Shown here: piece after piece, positions 33,544-42,604 of the stretch
Layout: every line of letters begins with the position of its first letter
Position numbering within the stretch: the stretch's first letter is position 1
Source: Paenibacillus rigui
GTDB taxonomy: Bacteria; Bacillota; Bacilli; Paenibacillales; NBRC-103111
Direction of reading: 5' to 3'
Assembly: GCF_002234615.1 (NCBI RefSeq)
Contig: NZ_NMQW01000008.1
Span: 1-64,000 of the forward strand
DNA length: 64,000 bases
Position numbers and translations under genes: made by a program
The notes under the pieces: model-generated
What the model was told of the DNA's origin: nothing
Database searches by the model: none
Seen by the model: the letters and a program-made list of their open reading frames with translations, nothing else

Positions 33544-35010
33544 ATGAGCCATTTTACCGCAAATGAAACCTATCGCAACTTTATGAACGGGCAATGGAAA
33601 GCATCGGTTACAGGGCAAACGGAAGCAAGCCTCAACCCTGCGAGAACCGGCGAAATCGTCGGTTACATCCAAAAATCGAACGCGCAGGATTTGGATGAGG
33701 CCGTGGCGGGTGCAAAGCAAGCGCAAAAGCATTGGCGGAAGCTGTCGGGAGCGGCACGCGGCGACATGCTGTATAGAGCGGCAAACGCACTGGAACGCCG
33801 GCTGGATGAGATTGCGGAAACAATGACGCGCGAAATGGGCAAGACGCTGCCGGAGGCCAAGGGCGAGACCGCAAGAGGCGTCGCGATTTTGCGCTATTAT
33901 GCGGGGGAGGGGCTGCGTTCTGTCGGGGACGTGATCCCGTCTACGGATAGCGAAGCGTTGATGTTCACAACCCGCGTACCGCTTGGCGTTGTCGGTATCA
34001 TTACACCATGGAATTTCCCAGTCGCCATACCTGTATGGAAAATGGCTCCCGCCCTCATTTACGGGAACTCGGTTGTGATCAAGCCGGCATCCGAGGCGGC
34101 CGTGACGTGTGCCAAGGTAATCGAATGCTATGAGGAGGCGGGATTCCCTGCCGGGGTTGTGAACATGGTCACCGGGCCGGGCTCTGTGATCGGTCAAGGT
34201 CTGGCTCAGCACCCGGACGTGCAGGCCGTTACCTTTACCGGCTCGAATGAGGTTGGCAAACGGATCGGACAAGCGGCTCTTGCGCGGGGCGCCAAGTACC
34301 AGCTCGAGATGGGCGGGAAAAATCCGGTCATTGTTGCTGACGATGCCGATCTGGACTTGGCGGTGGAAGCGACGGTGAACGGGGGACTCCGGTCTACCGG
34401 ACAAAAATGCACGGCCACGAGCCGGGTCATCGTACACCGCGAGGTTTATGAGTCTTTCAAGCGAAAGCTGCTGCAGCGAATCGGGCAAATTACAGTCGGG
34501 GACGGGATGAAGGACGGCGTATGGATGGGACCGTGTGCCAGTGAGCATCAGCTCCGGACGGTCCTCTCGTATAGCCGGAAGGGGCTAGAAGAAGGCGCGG
34601 TGCTTTTGCATGGCGGCAAACGGATCGAAGGGGAGGCCTACGACGGCGGCTATTTCGTGGAGCCTACCGTATTCGAGCAGGTAGCGCCGCATATGGCGAT
34701 AGCAAGGGAGGAAATTTTCGGACCGTTTCTTGCTCTGATGAAGGCGGACACGATGGAGGAAGCAGTGGAGCTGGCAAACGATGCGGAATTTGGGCTGAGC
34801 GCCTCCATTTTTACTTCCAATATCGGCCGCATGCTGTCGTTCATCCAAGAGATGGATGCCGGACTGATCCGAATCAACGCAGAAAGTGCAGGCGTGGAGC
34901 TGCAAGCGCCATTCGGCGGGATGAAGCAGTCGAGCTCCCATTCCCGCGAGCAGGGGCGGGCGGCGATTGAGTTTTTTACATCGGTGAAGACGGTGTTTGT
35001 GAAAGGCTAG
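33544..35010 (+). CDS. 2,5-dioxovalerate (alpha-ketoglutarate semialdehyde) dehydrogenase
   Basis: A 488-residue NAD(P)-dependent aldehyde dehydrogenase. The catalytic Cys is in [12 protein letters not shown], the general-base Glu in [12 protein letters not shown], and the cofactor-binding [10 protein letters not shown] is visible. Position between kdgD and gudD indicates oxidation of 2,5-dioxovalerate to 2-oxoglutarate, the last step of the glucarate route. The ATG has AGGAGGG 5 nt upstream. Confidence 0.92.
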   Translation: MSHFTANETYRNFMNGQWKASVTGQTEASLNPARTGEIVGYIQKSNAQDLDEAVAGAKQAQKHWRKLSGAARGDMLYRAANALERRLDEIAETMTREMGKTLPEAKGETARGVAILRYYAGEGLRSVGDVIPSTDSEALMFTTRVPLGVVGIITPWNFPVAIPVWKMAPALIYGNSVVIKPASEAAVTCAKVIECYEEAGFPAGVVNMVTGPGSVIGQGLAQHPDVQAVTFTGSNEVGKRIGQAALARGAKYQLEMGGKNPVIVADDADLDLAVEATVNGGLRSTGQKCTATSRVIVHREVYESFKRKLLQRIGQITVGDGMKDGVWMGPCASEHQLRTVLSYSRKGLEEGAVLLHGGKRIEGEAYDGGYFVEPTVFEQVAPHMAIAREEIFGPFLALMKADTMEEAVELANDAEFGLSASIFTSNIGRMLSFIQEMDAGLIRINAESAGVELQAPFGGMKQSSSHSREQGRAAIEFFTSVKTVFVKG

Positions 35011-35057
35011 GCGGATTGTGAACTAACCATACTTAATGACGATTAGGGGTTGGTACG

Positions 35058-36413
35058 ATGAAGGAACCGTTGACCAATGACAGCCTGGCAGGTACGCCGC
35101 TCGTTACGGAGATGCGAGTGGTGCCTGTTGCGGGTCATGACAGCATGCTCCTCAATCTGAGCGGGGCGCACAGTCCCTATTTTACAAGAAACATCGTGAT
35201 CCTGAAGGATAGTGCCGGTCGGACGGGCATCGGTGAGGTGCCTGGCGGCGAAAGCATCCGGCAAACGCTGGTTGACGCGCAGCCGTTGGTTATCGGGCAG
35301 CCGATCGGCAGCTACCATGCCGTGCTGAACGCGGTGAAGCGCGGGTTCGCCGATCGGGATGCGGGTGGCCGCGGGCTGCAAACCTTTGACCAGCGCGTTA
35401 CAATCCATGCGGTGACCGCTTTGGAGGCGGCGCTGCTGGATCTGCTCGGACAGTATCTCGGCGTGCCCGTTGCCGCGTTACTGGGGGAAGGGCAGCAGCG
35501 CAGCCAGGTGGAGGTGCTCGGTTATTTGTTCTACATCGGGGATCGGAACAAGACCGGTCTGTCGTATGTCAGCGCTCCGGATGCGGAGGACGAATGGTTT
35601 CGGCTGCGCCATGAGGAAGCGCTTACAACGGATTCGGTTGTGCGGTTGGCGGAAGCGGCCCATGATCGGTATGGCTTCAATGATTTCAAGCTGAAGGGGG
35701 GCGTGCTCCGGGGCGAGGAAGAGATGGAAGCGGTGACGGCATTGGCGCAGCGGTTTCCGCAGGCCCGGATTACGCTTGATCCGAACGGGGCTTGGCCGCT
35801 TGCGGAAGCTGTCCGGCTGTGCCGCGGGCAGCAGCAGGTTCTGGCTTACGCCGAGGACCCGTGCGGAGCGGAGCGGGGCTACTCCGGCCGCGAAGTGATG
35901 GCGGAATTCCGCCGCGCCACGGGGCTGCCTACGGCAACGAACATGATCGCGTGCGACTGGCGGGAGATGGGACATTCCATCCAGCTGCAATCGGTCGATA
36001 TCCCCCTTGCCGACCCGCACTTTTGGACGATGCAGGGGTCCGTCCGGGTGGCGCAGCTGTGCGATGCGTGGGGGCTTACCTGGGGATCGCACTCTAATAA
36101 TCATTTCGATGTTTCGTTAGCTATGTTCACTCATGTCGCTGCCGCGGCACCGGGTCAAATTACGGCGATCGATACCCATTGGATATGGCAGGATGGGCAG
36201 CGGCTGACGAAGGAGCCGCTGCGGATCAAAGGCGGTAAAATTACCGTCCCGGATAAACCGGGACTCGGGATTGAAGCGGATATGGGGCAAATTGAGCTTG
36301 CCCATCAGCTGTACCTGCAGATGGGCCTTGGGGCGAGGAACGACGCCGCCCAGATGCAATATTTGATTCCCGGGTGGACGTTCGATCCCAAGCGTCCTTG
36401 TCTGGTGCGGTAG
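35058..36413 (+). CDS. gudD: Glucarate dehydratase
   Basis: A 451-residue enolase-superfamily enzyme, first step of D-glucarate breakdown (dehydration to 5-keto-4-deoxyglucarate). The KxK catalytic motif lies in [10 protein letters not shown], metal ligands in [17 protein letters not shown] and ATNMIACDW, and the catalytic His in [10 protein letters not shown]. Length and motif order match GudD rather than galactarate enzymes. It is the last gene of the operon and is followed by a perfect terminator. No gudP-type transporter is adjacent. Confidence 0.95.
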   Translation: MKEPLTNDSLAGTPLVTEMRVVPVAGHDSMLLNLSGAHSPYFTRNIVILKDSAGRTGIGEVPGGESIRQTLVDAQPLVIGQPIGSYHAVLNAVKRGFADRDAGGRGLQTFDQRVTIHAVTALEAALLDLLGQYLGVPVAALLGEGQQRSQVEVLGYLFYIGDRNKTGLSYVSAPDAEDEWFRLRHEEALTTDSVVRLAEAAHDRYGFNDFKLKGGVLRGEEEMEAVTALAQRFPQARITLDPNGAWPLAEAVRLCRGQQQVLAYAEDPCGAERGYSGREVMAEFRRATGLPTATNMIACDWREMGHSIQLQSVDIPLADPHFWTMQGSVRVAQLCDAWGLTWGSHSNNHFDVSLAMFTHVAAAAPGQITAIDTHWIWQDGQRLTKEPLRIKGGKITVPDKPGLGIEADMGQIELAHQLYLQMGLGARNDAAQMQYLIPGWTFDPKRPCLVR

Positions 36414-36447
36414 CAATGGAGGGGACATGTTCTTTTATTGAAATGGG

Positions 36448-36486
36448 GAAACCCCTCAGCAGATTTGACTGCTGAGGGGTTTCTAT
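36448..36486 (+). terminator. Terminator of the glucarate operon
   Basis: A perfect 15-bp stem (GAAACCCCTCAGCAG with its complement) with a 6-nt loop, followed by TATTT; A and T arms on both sides would also allow function on the minus strand. Confidence 0.92.
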
Positions 36487-36490
36487 TTAA

Positions 36491-36745
36491 GCTGCGAGGC
36501 AAAGGTGACCATGCCGGGCATCGCCGCTGCGTGCTGCTTTGGGCCTAGCAATCGCCGACTGCGAGTCTACGCAGAGGGGCGCCTCGACGGCCTGCTGCAC
36601 ATGGCCGTGTGCTGCTTAGGGCTCAGCAATCGCCTAGCGGCAAGCTCACGCAAGGGAGCGCCTCGACGGCCTGCTGCCCATCGCTGCGAGCCACACAAAG
36701 GGGCGCCTCCGCAGCTCTGTTGCATGTGACTGTGCTCAGCACCCC
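36491..36745. repeat. Degenerate tandem repeat, about 78-79 bp per unit
   Basis: GTGCTGCTTTGGGCC at 36531 recurs as GTGCTGCTTAGGGCT at 36609, each followed by AGCAATCGCC; CGCCTCGACGGCCTGCTGC recurs exactly at 36580 and 36659. Partial units flank them (GCTGCGAGGCAAAGG near 36491, GCTGCGAGCCACACAAAGG near 36683). It fills the gap between the gudD terminator and the dipeptidase stop codon, is GC-rich and carries no convincing reading frame on either strand. Confidence 0.7.
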
Positions 36746-36768
36746 TATGCCGGGTGCCTGAGCGTTCT

Positions 36769-38160
36769 TTATGCATCGGCCTTCGGAGCCGCTTGCAGCT
36801 CCTGCCAGTATTGGCACAGCGTCGCAATGCCTTTATCGAAATTATCAAGATGAAAGTGCTCGTTCGGCGCGTGCATATTTTCGCTTGGCAGGCCGAAGTC
36901 CATCATGACGACGGGTGCGCCCAGCACCCGGGAGAAGACTTCGACGATCGGAATCGAGCCGCCGCTGCGTATGTATACCGGGGCTGTGCCGAAGCCTGCC
37001 TCGTACGCGCGGGATGCCGCATGGATGTAAGGATGCTCCGGCGAGATATAGAATGGCTTCCCTCTGTGCGTTTGCTGCACCTTGACGGTGACGCCGGCCG
37101 GCTTGAACTTTTCAATATGCGCCTCGATCCGCTTCATGATCTCATCCGGGTCCTGCTGATCGACCAGACGGCAGGAGATTTTGGCCCCCGCGGCGGATGG
37201 AACGATCGGCTTCAGCCCTTCCCCCTGATAACCGCCGTAAATCCCGTTAATCTCCAGGGTGGGCCGTGCCGTAGTCCGTTCCAGGAACGAAAAGCCTTTT
37301 TCGCCGGTCAACTCGGGCACCGCAAGCTCCTTGGCCGTCTTTGCATCGTCGAGCTCAAGCGCGCGGAACGCTTCCCGCTCGATGTCGCTAAGCTCGTTCA
37401 CGCCCTCATAGAAGCCTTCGATGGTAATATGCCCATCCTCATCGCGCATGGAGGCAAGTAGCTGTACGAGCGCAGTGGCGGGATTCGCTACGCCGCCGCC
37501 GAATAGCCCGGAGTGCAGATCGTTCTTGGCCCCTTGGATGTCGATTTGGAAGCCGCACAAGCCCCTCAAGCCGTAGCAAATCGAAGGTACGCCCTCATCG
37601 TGCATCGGGCCGTCAGAAATGACGATCGCATCCGCCTTCAGCAGCTCGGCCTGCTCCTGCAGAAAGGCGGGGAGACTCGGACTGGCGATTTCCTCCTCGC
37701 CTTCAATGCAAAACTTCACATTCACGGGAAGCTCACCGATCGTCTTCAAAAAAGCCTCGACTGTCTTCACATGGGTATACAGCTGTGCTTTATCGTCGGT
37801 GGCGCCGCGTCCGTACAGCTTCCCGTCGCGAATGACCGGCTCGAACGGAGCCGTCGTCCACTGCTCCAGCGGGTCTGCCGGCTGCACGTCATAGTGCCCG
37901 TAAATTAATGCCGTAGGCTGACCGGGAGCATGGAGCCAGTCGCCGTAGACGACCGGATTGCCTGCGGTAGGAAGCACCTGCACGTTGTCCAGCCCTGCCT
38001 TGCGAAGGCTGTCCGCCAGCCATTCCGATGCTTTTGCCATATCAGGTTTATGCTCCGTGCTTGCGCTCACGCTAGGAATACGGACGAATTCGATCAGCTC
38101 CGCCAAATGACGGTCCCGATGCTCCGCCAAATAGGCGCTTACTTTGGATTTGGAATCCAT
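36769..38160 (-). CDS. M20 family dipeptidase
   Basis: A 463-residue zinc metallopeptidase. Metal ligands and the base are visible: YGHYDVQP, GRGATDDKAQ (bridging Asp), CIEGEEEIASP (catalytic Glu-Glu), ISDGPM and the C-terminal SENMHAPNEHF His. A lid/dimerisation domain lies between about residues 190 and 340. It belongs to the CNDP/PepV-like branch that cleaves dipeptides. ATG 38160 is preceded by GAAGGGAG. It probably forms an operon with the upstream UPF0173 gene (67 bp apart). Confidence 0.92.
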   Translation of the reverse strand: MDSKSKVSAYLAEHRDRHLAELIEFVRIPSVSASTEHKPDMAKASEWLADSLRKAGLDNVQVLPTAGNPVVYGDWLHAPGQPTALIYGHYDVQPADPLEQWTTAPFEPVIRDGKLYGRGATDDKAQLYTHVKTVEAFLKTIGELPVNVKFCIEGEEEIASPSLPAFLQEQAELLKADAIVISDGPMHDEGVPSICYGLRGLCGFQIDIQGAKNDLHSGLFGGGVANPATALVQLLASMRDEDGHITIEGFYEGVNELSDIEREAFRALELDDAKTAKELAVPELTGEKGFSFLERTTARPTLEINGIYGGYQGEGLKPIVPSAAGAKISCRLVDQQDPDEIMKRIEAHIEKFKPAGVTVKVQQTHRGKPFYISPEHPYIHAASRAYEAGFGTAPVYIRSGGSIPIVEVFSRVLGAPVVMMDFGLPSENMHAPNEHFHLDNFDKGIATLCQYWQELQAAPKADA

Positions 38161-38226
38161 ACACGAACGTCTCCCTTCAAAATTGGATACAGCCGGGTCT
38201 AATTGCATTGTAATCTAAAGCTGTGG

Positions 38227-38919
38227 CTATAAAATAAAGTGCTCGCCCGGATGCATGACTCTGCCCTCGATGCCGCGCGCGCTTAGCAGCTTCGCAAAAG
38301 CGGCCCCGTCCTGCTGGATCAGCTCGAACGTATTATAATGTACAGGGACAACCTGCTTGGCTTGCAGCCATTCCGCTGCATCCGCCGCATCCTCCGGTCC
38401 CATCGTATACAGGTCCCCGATCGGCAGGAAGGCCAGATCAATGGCATTCCGTTCACCGATCAGCTTCATATCGAGGAACAGGTTCGTATCGCCTGCATGC
38501 AGAATCGTATGACCGTTCCAGCGGATGATGAAGCCTGCAGGCATACCGCCGTAGATGATCTCCTTGGTCTCATGATGGATAACAGCCGAGCTGTGAAACG
38601 CCTGAACCATCTGCACTTCAGCGTAACCGAGCGAAATGCGTCCTCCGATGTTCATGTCCTGCGCCTTGACGCCCTGCCAGCTCATATATGTGGCGAGCTC
38701 ATGAATGGCAATCAGCGTAGCGTCGTTCGATTTGGCAATCTGCGCCGCATTCTGGATATGATCACCATGGGCATGGGTCAGCAGCACATGCTGGACACGG
38801 ATGGCATCCGGGTCCGCAACGGCGACCGGGTTATCCGACAGGAACGGATCAATAATGAGCGAATGCTCGCCATCCGACAGCTGGACACAAGAATGTCCGT
38901 GATACTCGACTTTTAACAT
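38227..38919 (-). CDS. UPF0173 metal-dependent hydrolase (YtkL-like)
   Basis: A 230-residue metallo-beta-lactamase-fold protein. The HxHxDH motif is LTHAHGDHIQNA, with further ligands in HAGDTNLFLDM and the C-terminal VPVHYNTF. Size and sequence fit UPF0173, cytosolic hydrolases of unresolved substrate found across Bacilli. The start follows GAGGTGATT. Confidence 0.92.
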   Translation of the reverse strand: MLKVEYHGHSCVQLSDGEHSLIIDPFLSDNPVAVADPDAIRVQHVLLTHAHGDHIQNAAQIAKSNDATLIAIHELATYMSWQGVKAQDMNIGGRISLGYAEVQMVQAFHSSAVIHHETKEIIYGGMPAGFIIRWNGHTILHAGDTNLFLDMKLIGERNAIDLAFLPIGDLYTMGPEDAADAAEWLQAKQVVPVHYNTFELIQQDGAAFAKLLSARGIEGRVMHPGEHFIL

Positions 38920-39117
38920 CCAATCACCTCGTATTTAGAATGAATACCCTATTCTTCATTATAATGGACAAGTAGAGGACCGTTCAAACGAGGCCGTAAC
39001 GTCTTGTCCTCACGAGAGCTTTTCAGTATGATGAAAAAGTGATCGGGTTCATTTCAGGCACGGGAAACAAACCGCTTAAAACACATATACAGTGAAAGCG
39101 AAGATGGTGGGGGTCAC

Positions 39118-40512
39118 ATGAAAAAAAGAATAAGCCGCAAACATTTTCGGCTTAGATTAGATGAGATGGTCGCTACGCTTCGTCATGAAATCATTTCTGG
39201 AAAGCTTGCCGTCGGCAGTTATTTGCCGTCCGAGAGCGATCTGGAGCAGCGCTTCGAGCTCAGCAACGCTTCGGTGCGCAATGGGCTCAAGGTACTGGTG
39301 GACGAAGGGCTCATTGAGAAAATTGCCCGGGTCGGCAATCGGGTCACCTGTCCGGCTCCAGACCAAGGCACGGTCATTAAATTCGGTTACGTCCATGACA
39401 TCGCCGATTTGGTCGAGATGGACACGCTGCTTGCCGAGTTCGGACGGCAGCATCCGCATATCCAGGTGCAGCCTGTGGAGCTTCCCTCCGGCAGCTATTC
39501 CAAGACGCTTCAGGATTATATGCAATCGGAAATACTGGATGTTGTTCTGATGAACAACAACAATTTTCAGGATTTTGTAGAGAACGGCTGCACGGAATTA
39601 TTGGAGAGGATCGAGCCTGTTGAGGATTGTTCCACGTTCCTGAATAAGCCTTTTCAGCAGGGAGACGGACTTTGCGTCCGGCCGTTTATTTATTCTCCGG
39701 TCGTTTTATGCTACAACCGGAAGCACTTTGAACAAGCGAACGTTCCGGTGCCTGACAGCAGCTGGACCTGGCGGGAGCTGCTGCAGTACGGGCGTCAGCT
39801 TGCGGTCAAGAATGAGCATTTCGGCTTTTACTTTTATTTGCCGTCCCGCAACCGATGGCCGATCTTTATGCTGCAGAGCGGTGAGGCGTTTCAGGCCGAT
39901 GCCGAGGGACAATATCATTTGCAGAGCCGAGGCCGGCTGCTCGGGAGCCTGGAAACCTGCAAGGATTTGCTGGAAATGACCGATGTATTTCCAAGAATAT
40001 TATCGGAGAGCGACGCGGATGCCGAGGCCCTGTTTGTGAAGGGAAAAGTATCGGTCATCATGACGACCTACTATTTCCTTAACCAGCTCCGCCAATCGGA
40101 TATCGTCTTTGACGTTTCCCCGCTGCCAGGACTGCAGGATTCAAGCACACTGCTGATTGTGAATGGCCTGGCTATCAGCAGCAGGTCGTCGAACAAAGAC
40201 GCGGCAAGGCTGTTTGTCGATTTTATGACCGGCTATGAGACGCAGCTCTTGATCCGCAGGCGGACTTTGAATATTACCGCAAGCCGGCGGGCGATGGAAT
40301 GGGATGGGGAAGAGTCGATTTACCGCCCGTCGCGGTTTTATATGTACAGGGAAATCTTCCCGACGCTGCGCCTGATTACGGAGCTAGGTCTAAGTAATGC
40401 CCAGCTCAAAGCGATACAGCGGGATATCATGCTATTTTTATCGGGACTTCAGGATGGAGAAGACTTGCGGGAGCAGCTGGAATCGGTGCTGAGTCAGGTA
40501 TCGCAGGCTTAA
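39118..40512 (+). CDS. GntR winged helix fused to an extracellular-type solute-binding domain
   Basis: A 464-residue cytosolic protein without signal peptide or membrane helix. Residues about 10-75 form a GntR winged helix (LRHEIISGKLAVGSYLPSES, LSNASVRNGLKVLVDEGLIE). From about residue 85 it continues as a family-1 solute-binding fold (HDIADLVEMDTLLAEFGRQHP, DVVLMNNNNFQDF, SPVVLCYNRKHFEQANVPVP, AEALFVKGKVSVIMTTYYF). Most regulators with binding-protein domains use LacI-type or UTRA modules; here an ABC-importer-type receptor seems to serve as inducer sensor. No transporter gene is adjacent, so the targets are unknown. GATGGTGGGGG precedes the ATG. Confidence 0.87.
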   Translation: MKKRISRKHFRLRLDEMVATLRHEIISGKLAVGSYLPSESDLEQRFELSNASVRNGLKVLVDEGLIEKIARVGNRVTCPAPDQGTVIKFGYVHDIADLVEMDTLLAEFGRQHPHIQVQPVELPSGSYSKTLQDYMQSEILDVVLMNNNNFQDFVENGCTELLERIEPVEDCSTFLNKPFQQGDGLCVRPFIYSPVVLCYNRKHFEQANVPVPDSSWTWRELLQYGRQLAVKNEHFGFYFYLPSRNRWPIFMLQSGEAFQADAEGQYHLQSRGRLLGSLETCKDLLEMTDVFPRILSESDADAEALFVKGKVSVIMTTYYFLNQLRQSDIVFDVSPLPGLQDSSTLLIVNGLAISSRSSNKDAARLFVDFMTGYETQLLIRRRTLNITASRRAMEWDGEESIYRPSRFYMYREIFPTLRLITELGLSNAQLKAIQRDIMLFLSGLQDGEDLREQLESVLSQVSQA

Positions 40513-40557
40513 TGGAAGGCAAGACTAGTCGAAGTTCGACAGGGGAATAGGCGGTGC

Positions 40558-40664
40558 TTTTTCCACAATAGAAGCTATAAGCCTCCGAGTTCATCGAATG
40601 TTAAAATTGTATTTGGCGATACAACCAACCATAGAACGCGGTCGCTCATCTTGAAAGGCCTCGG
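40558..40664. repeat. Dispersed diverged repeat, copy B
   Basis: Matches copy A at 7831-7920 through CCACAATAGA (40563-40572), TTTGGCGATA (40612-40621) and the exact 14-mer GAACGCGGTCGCTC (40634-40647), in the same order and orientation. It carries about 17 extra bases in the middle. Confidence 0.5.
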
Positions 40665-40881
40665 AACAGAAAGACACGAGTCGTTGATTTAACGCGGTTT
40701 TTGAATTGAATAGTCGCCGATTCTAATTTGTCTCCCACTGAATAATCCTGTCAGTTCGCGAAACAAGTCCGTCGTATTTTTTTGAAAAAGAAAAAGACCA
40801 CAGGTGTCGTATTTCCCCCGCACGATATTTGTATAAAGCAGGAAGCCGTAGTTTCTGAGGAGACACTTTTGTTTAATCTTA

Positions 40882-40947
40882 ACACGGCTGCCGATACATG
40901 TCGGCAGCCGTGTCTTTGTGGTTTATTGAACTATAGTGCCCGTTAGC
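40882..40947 (+). repeat. Hairpin-plus-tag element, copy 1
   Basis: A perfect 13-bp stem (ACACGGCTGCCGA with its complement, loop TACATG) is followed by CTTTG and then the 22-bp tag TTGAACTATAGTGCCCGTTA plus GC (40926-40947). No gene stop lies within 350 bp upstream, so the hairpin is not an obvious gene terminator. The tag recurs at 42583 with 19 of 22 matches. Confidence 0.6.
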
Positions 40948-41157
40948 GGACTACACCTTAGCTTCCCACTCACTTTTACCAAGAGTGTAATTGCAAAACT
41001 ATCCTCCCGTTACTTCAATAGCCTGACGATGATTCTCGTCAGCCTGGCGTCATGATGCTATCGTTTACCGTTAGCTGAAAAGTCGATCGAATATCTCAGG
41101 TTCAGTCCTAGTTTTTTCGTTCTCGAATTTGCTAATAGTGGTGTTGGTGTTCTCCTC

Positions 41158-41535
41158 TTAAGCGACAAGACTAATTAAATTGCCATCGGGGTCCTTTACA
41201 ATCGCGTAGCGCTCTCCCCAAGGCGTATCCCGTGGCCCGCGATGTCCGATATATCCATGTAGCGTCAATTGGCGGTACAATTCATCCAGTGCTTCGCGAC
41301 TCTCAAACTGGAATGCGAGCTCTATTCGATATCCGACAGGCTCTTCCCAGCCGTCCAAAATGACCTGCGCCGACTCCCATGTGCCGAATGCCAAGCGAAT
41401 CCCGTTATGCTCCACCTCAACGTGATGTTCTTCGTTGGCGCTTTCCGGTATTTCGAATCCCAACATACGGTAGAAATCCAAAGCCCTTTTCATCTGTTCC
41501 ACGAAAATCGCGACTCTTTTTAACTTAACCGTCAT
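41158..41535 (-). CDS. VOC (glyoxalase/dioxygenase) superfamily protein
   Basis: A 125-residue protein with two beta-alpha-beta-beta-beta modules: VAIFVEQMKRALDFYRMLGFEI opens the first and ELAFQFESREALDELYRQL the second, ending in YAIVKDPDGNLISLV. Metal-ligand positions are partly kept (Glu near HHVEVE, Glu/Asp near the end). Members include fosfomycin and bleomycin resistance proteins and glyoxalases; the substrate is unclear. ATG 41535 has GGAG about 8 nt upstream; the longer frame lacks this. It lies 87 bp downstream of the AraC gene and may be cotranscribed. Confidence 0.85.
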   Translation of the reverse strand: MTVKLKRVAIFVEQMKRALDFYRMLGFEIPESANEEHHVEVEHNGIRLAFGTWESAQVILDGWEEPVGYRIELAFQFESREALDELYRQLTLHGYIGHRGPRDTPWGERYAIVKDPDGNLISLVA

Positions 41536-41622
41536 CCTTCGTAACTCCCATCGTTGTAATTTATTTTTCACCCCCACTATATCAATTGTACCGATTGTCA
41601 AAATAGTAAAAAACGGACTTCT

Positions 41623-42441
41623 TTATCCCTTTTTAGTCAGTCGTTTAAGAGGCAATCCATAATAACGCGTAAAGGTATTGGCAAAATGAGACTGATCGTA
41701 GTAACCGTATTTCAGCGCAAGATCCGTCAAGCTGGAATAGTCTCCCCTATAAAACTCTTGTAGTATACTTTGAAACCGGACGATTCCCAGCATTTCCTTT
41801 GGGCTCAATCCGAATTCCCTATCAAAAGTCCTTCTTATGTGCCTTTCGCTGAAATTTACCTTATCCGCCAGATTCGTTACGGAAAGATTCCCTTTGTAGA
41901 GATACATATACTGCATGCTTTGGTACACCAAAGAAGGAGTAGGCATACCGCTGTCATTCAGCATTTGGCATAATTTATGCTCGACAATTTCAATGATGTC
42001 CGAGGTTGTCTTAGCGGTCAGGATTTCTTCGACCCAGTACAGCCCTTCAAGGCCCCAGACTTCTTCCAGAAAGACATGATGTTTCATAAACGCAGAGAGG
42101 GGGAATTTTAATATATCCCGGGCCGATTCCGAATAAATCCGAATACCGAATATCGAACGAGCTTCAGAGAAATGCAAAACTTCAGATTGAGTCGCCAACC
42201 CTACGACATAGGCGGCCTTCCGGCTTGAAGGAGAAAGAAGATCCACAACGATATCGACGCAACCATCCGGTATGATCCGATGCCATTGATGCTCCGGCAC
42301 GGGCTGAAAATCCATTGTCCAAAAGGAAGCAACATGCGATTCCAAGCGGCGACTTGGCGTATATTCCCGGCAACGGTACCAAGGGCGATGCAATTCCGGC
42401 TGCAGTATGGGAGAATGTATAGGTCGATAGGGATGAGTCAT
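41623..42441 (-). CDS. AraC-family transcriptional regulator
   Basis: A 272-residue regulator with an N-terminal beta-rich domain (about residues 15-155, DUF6597-like, VASFWTMDFQ, HRIIPDGCVDIVVDL) and a C-terminal double helix-turn-helix (about 165-270, NLADKVNFSERHIRRTFDREFG and LALKYGYYDQSHFANTF). The ATG follows GGAGAGG. Its closest partner gene is the VOC protein downstream on the same strand, the likely target. The effector is unknown. Confidence 0.9.
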   Translation of the reverse strand: MTHPYRPIHSPILQPELHRPWYRCREYTPSRRLESHVASFWTMDFQPVPEHQWHRIIPDGCVDIVVDLLSPSSRKAAYVVGLATQSEVLHFSEARSIFGIRIYSESARDILKFPLSAFMKHHVFLEEVWGLEGLYWVEEILTAKTTSDIIEIVEHKLCQMLNDSGMPTPSLVYQSMQYMYLYKGNLSVTNLADKVNFSERHIRRTFDREFGLSPKEMLGIVRFQSILQEFYRGDYSSLTDLALKYGYYDQSHFANTFTRYYGLPLKRLTKKG

Positions 42442-42553
42442 CTTAACCTCTCCTTGTCCACGATATTTTGTCCATCGCTCTTATTATACTTCAGTTAATC
42501 GAAATGAAAATTCACTTCTCCCAGTGCAGCAACATCGAACATATGCGCATTGC

Positions 42554-42604
42554 AAAATCCGGCCGCTGTGGCCGGATTTTTGTTGAGCTATCGTGCCCGT
42601 TAAC
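42554..42604 (+). repeat. Hairpin-plus-tag element, copy 2
   Basis: An 11-bp stem (AAAATCCGGCC with its complement, loop GCTGT) runs directly into the tag TTGAGCTATCGTGCCCGTTA plus AC (42583-42604). Here the hairpin sits between the convergent-facing 3' end of the MerR gene and the AraC promoter region and could terminate the MerR transcript on the minus strand. Confidence 0.55.

Larger units (their letters stand above)
40513..41157. other. Gene-free 645-bp stretch with repeats and a hairpin
   Basis: No credible reading frame is seen. It holds copy B of a dispersed repeat (40558-40664) and a perfect 13-bp-stem hairpin followed by a 22-bp tag shared with 42583-42604. The part from 40950 to 41157 shows nothing I recognise. 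The stretch resembles a site of past insertions or an uncharacterised RNA locus. Confidence 0.5.

Noticed and set aside
33427-34548. 373-codon open frame antisense to the aldehyde dehydrogenase
   Set aside because: Same reason: no start signals, low-complexity Arg/His composition and overlap with a secure gene.
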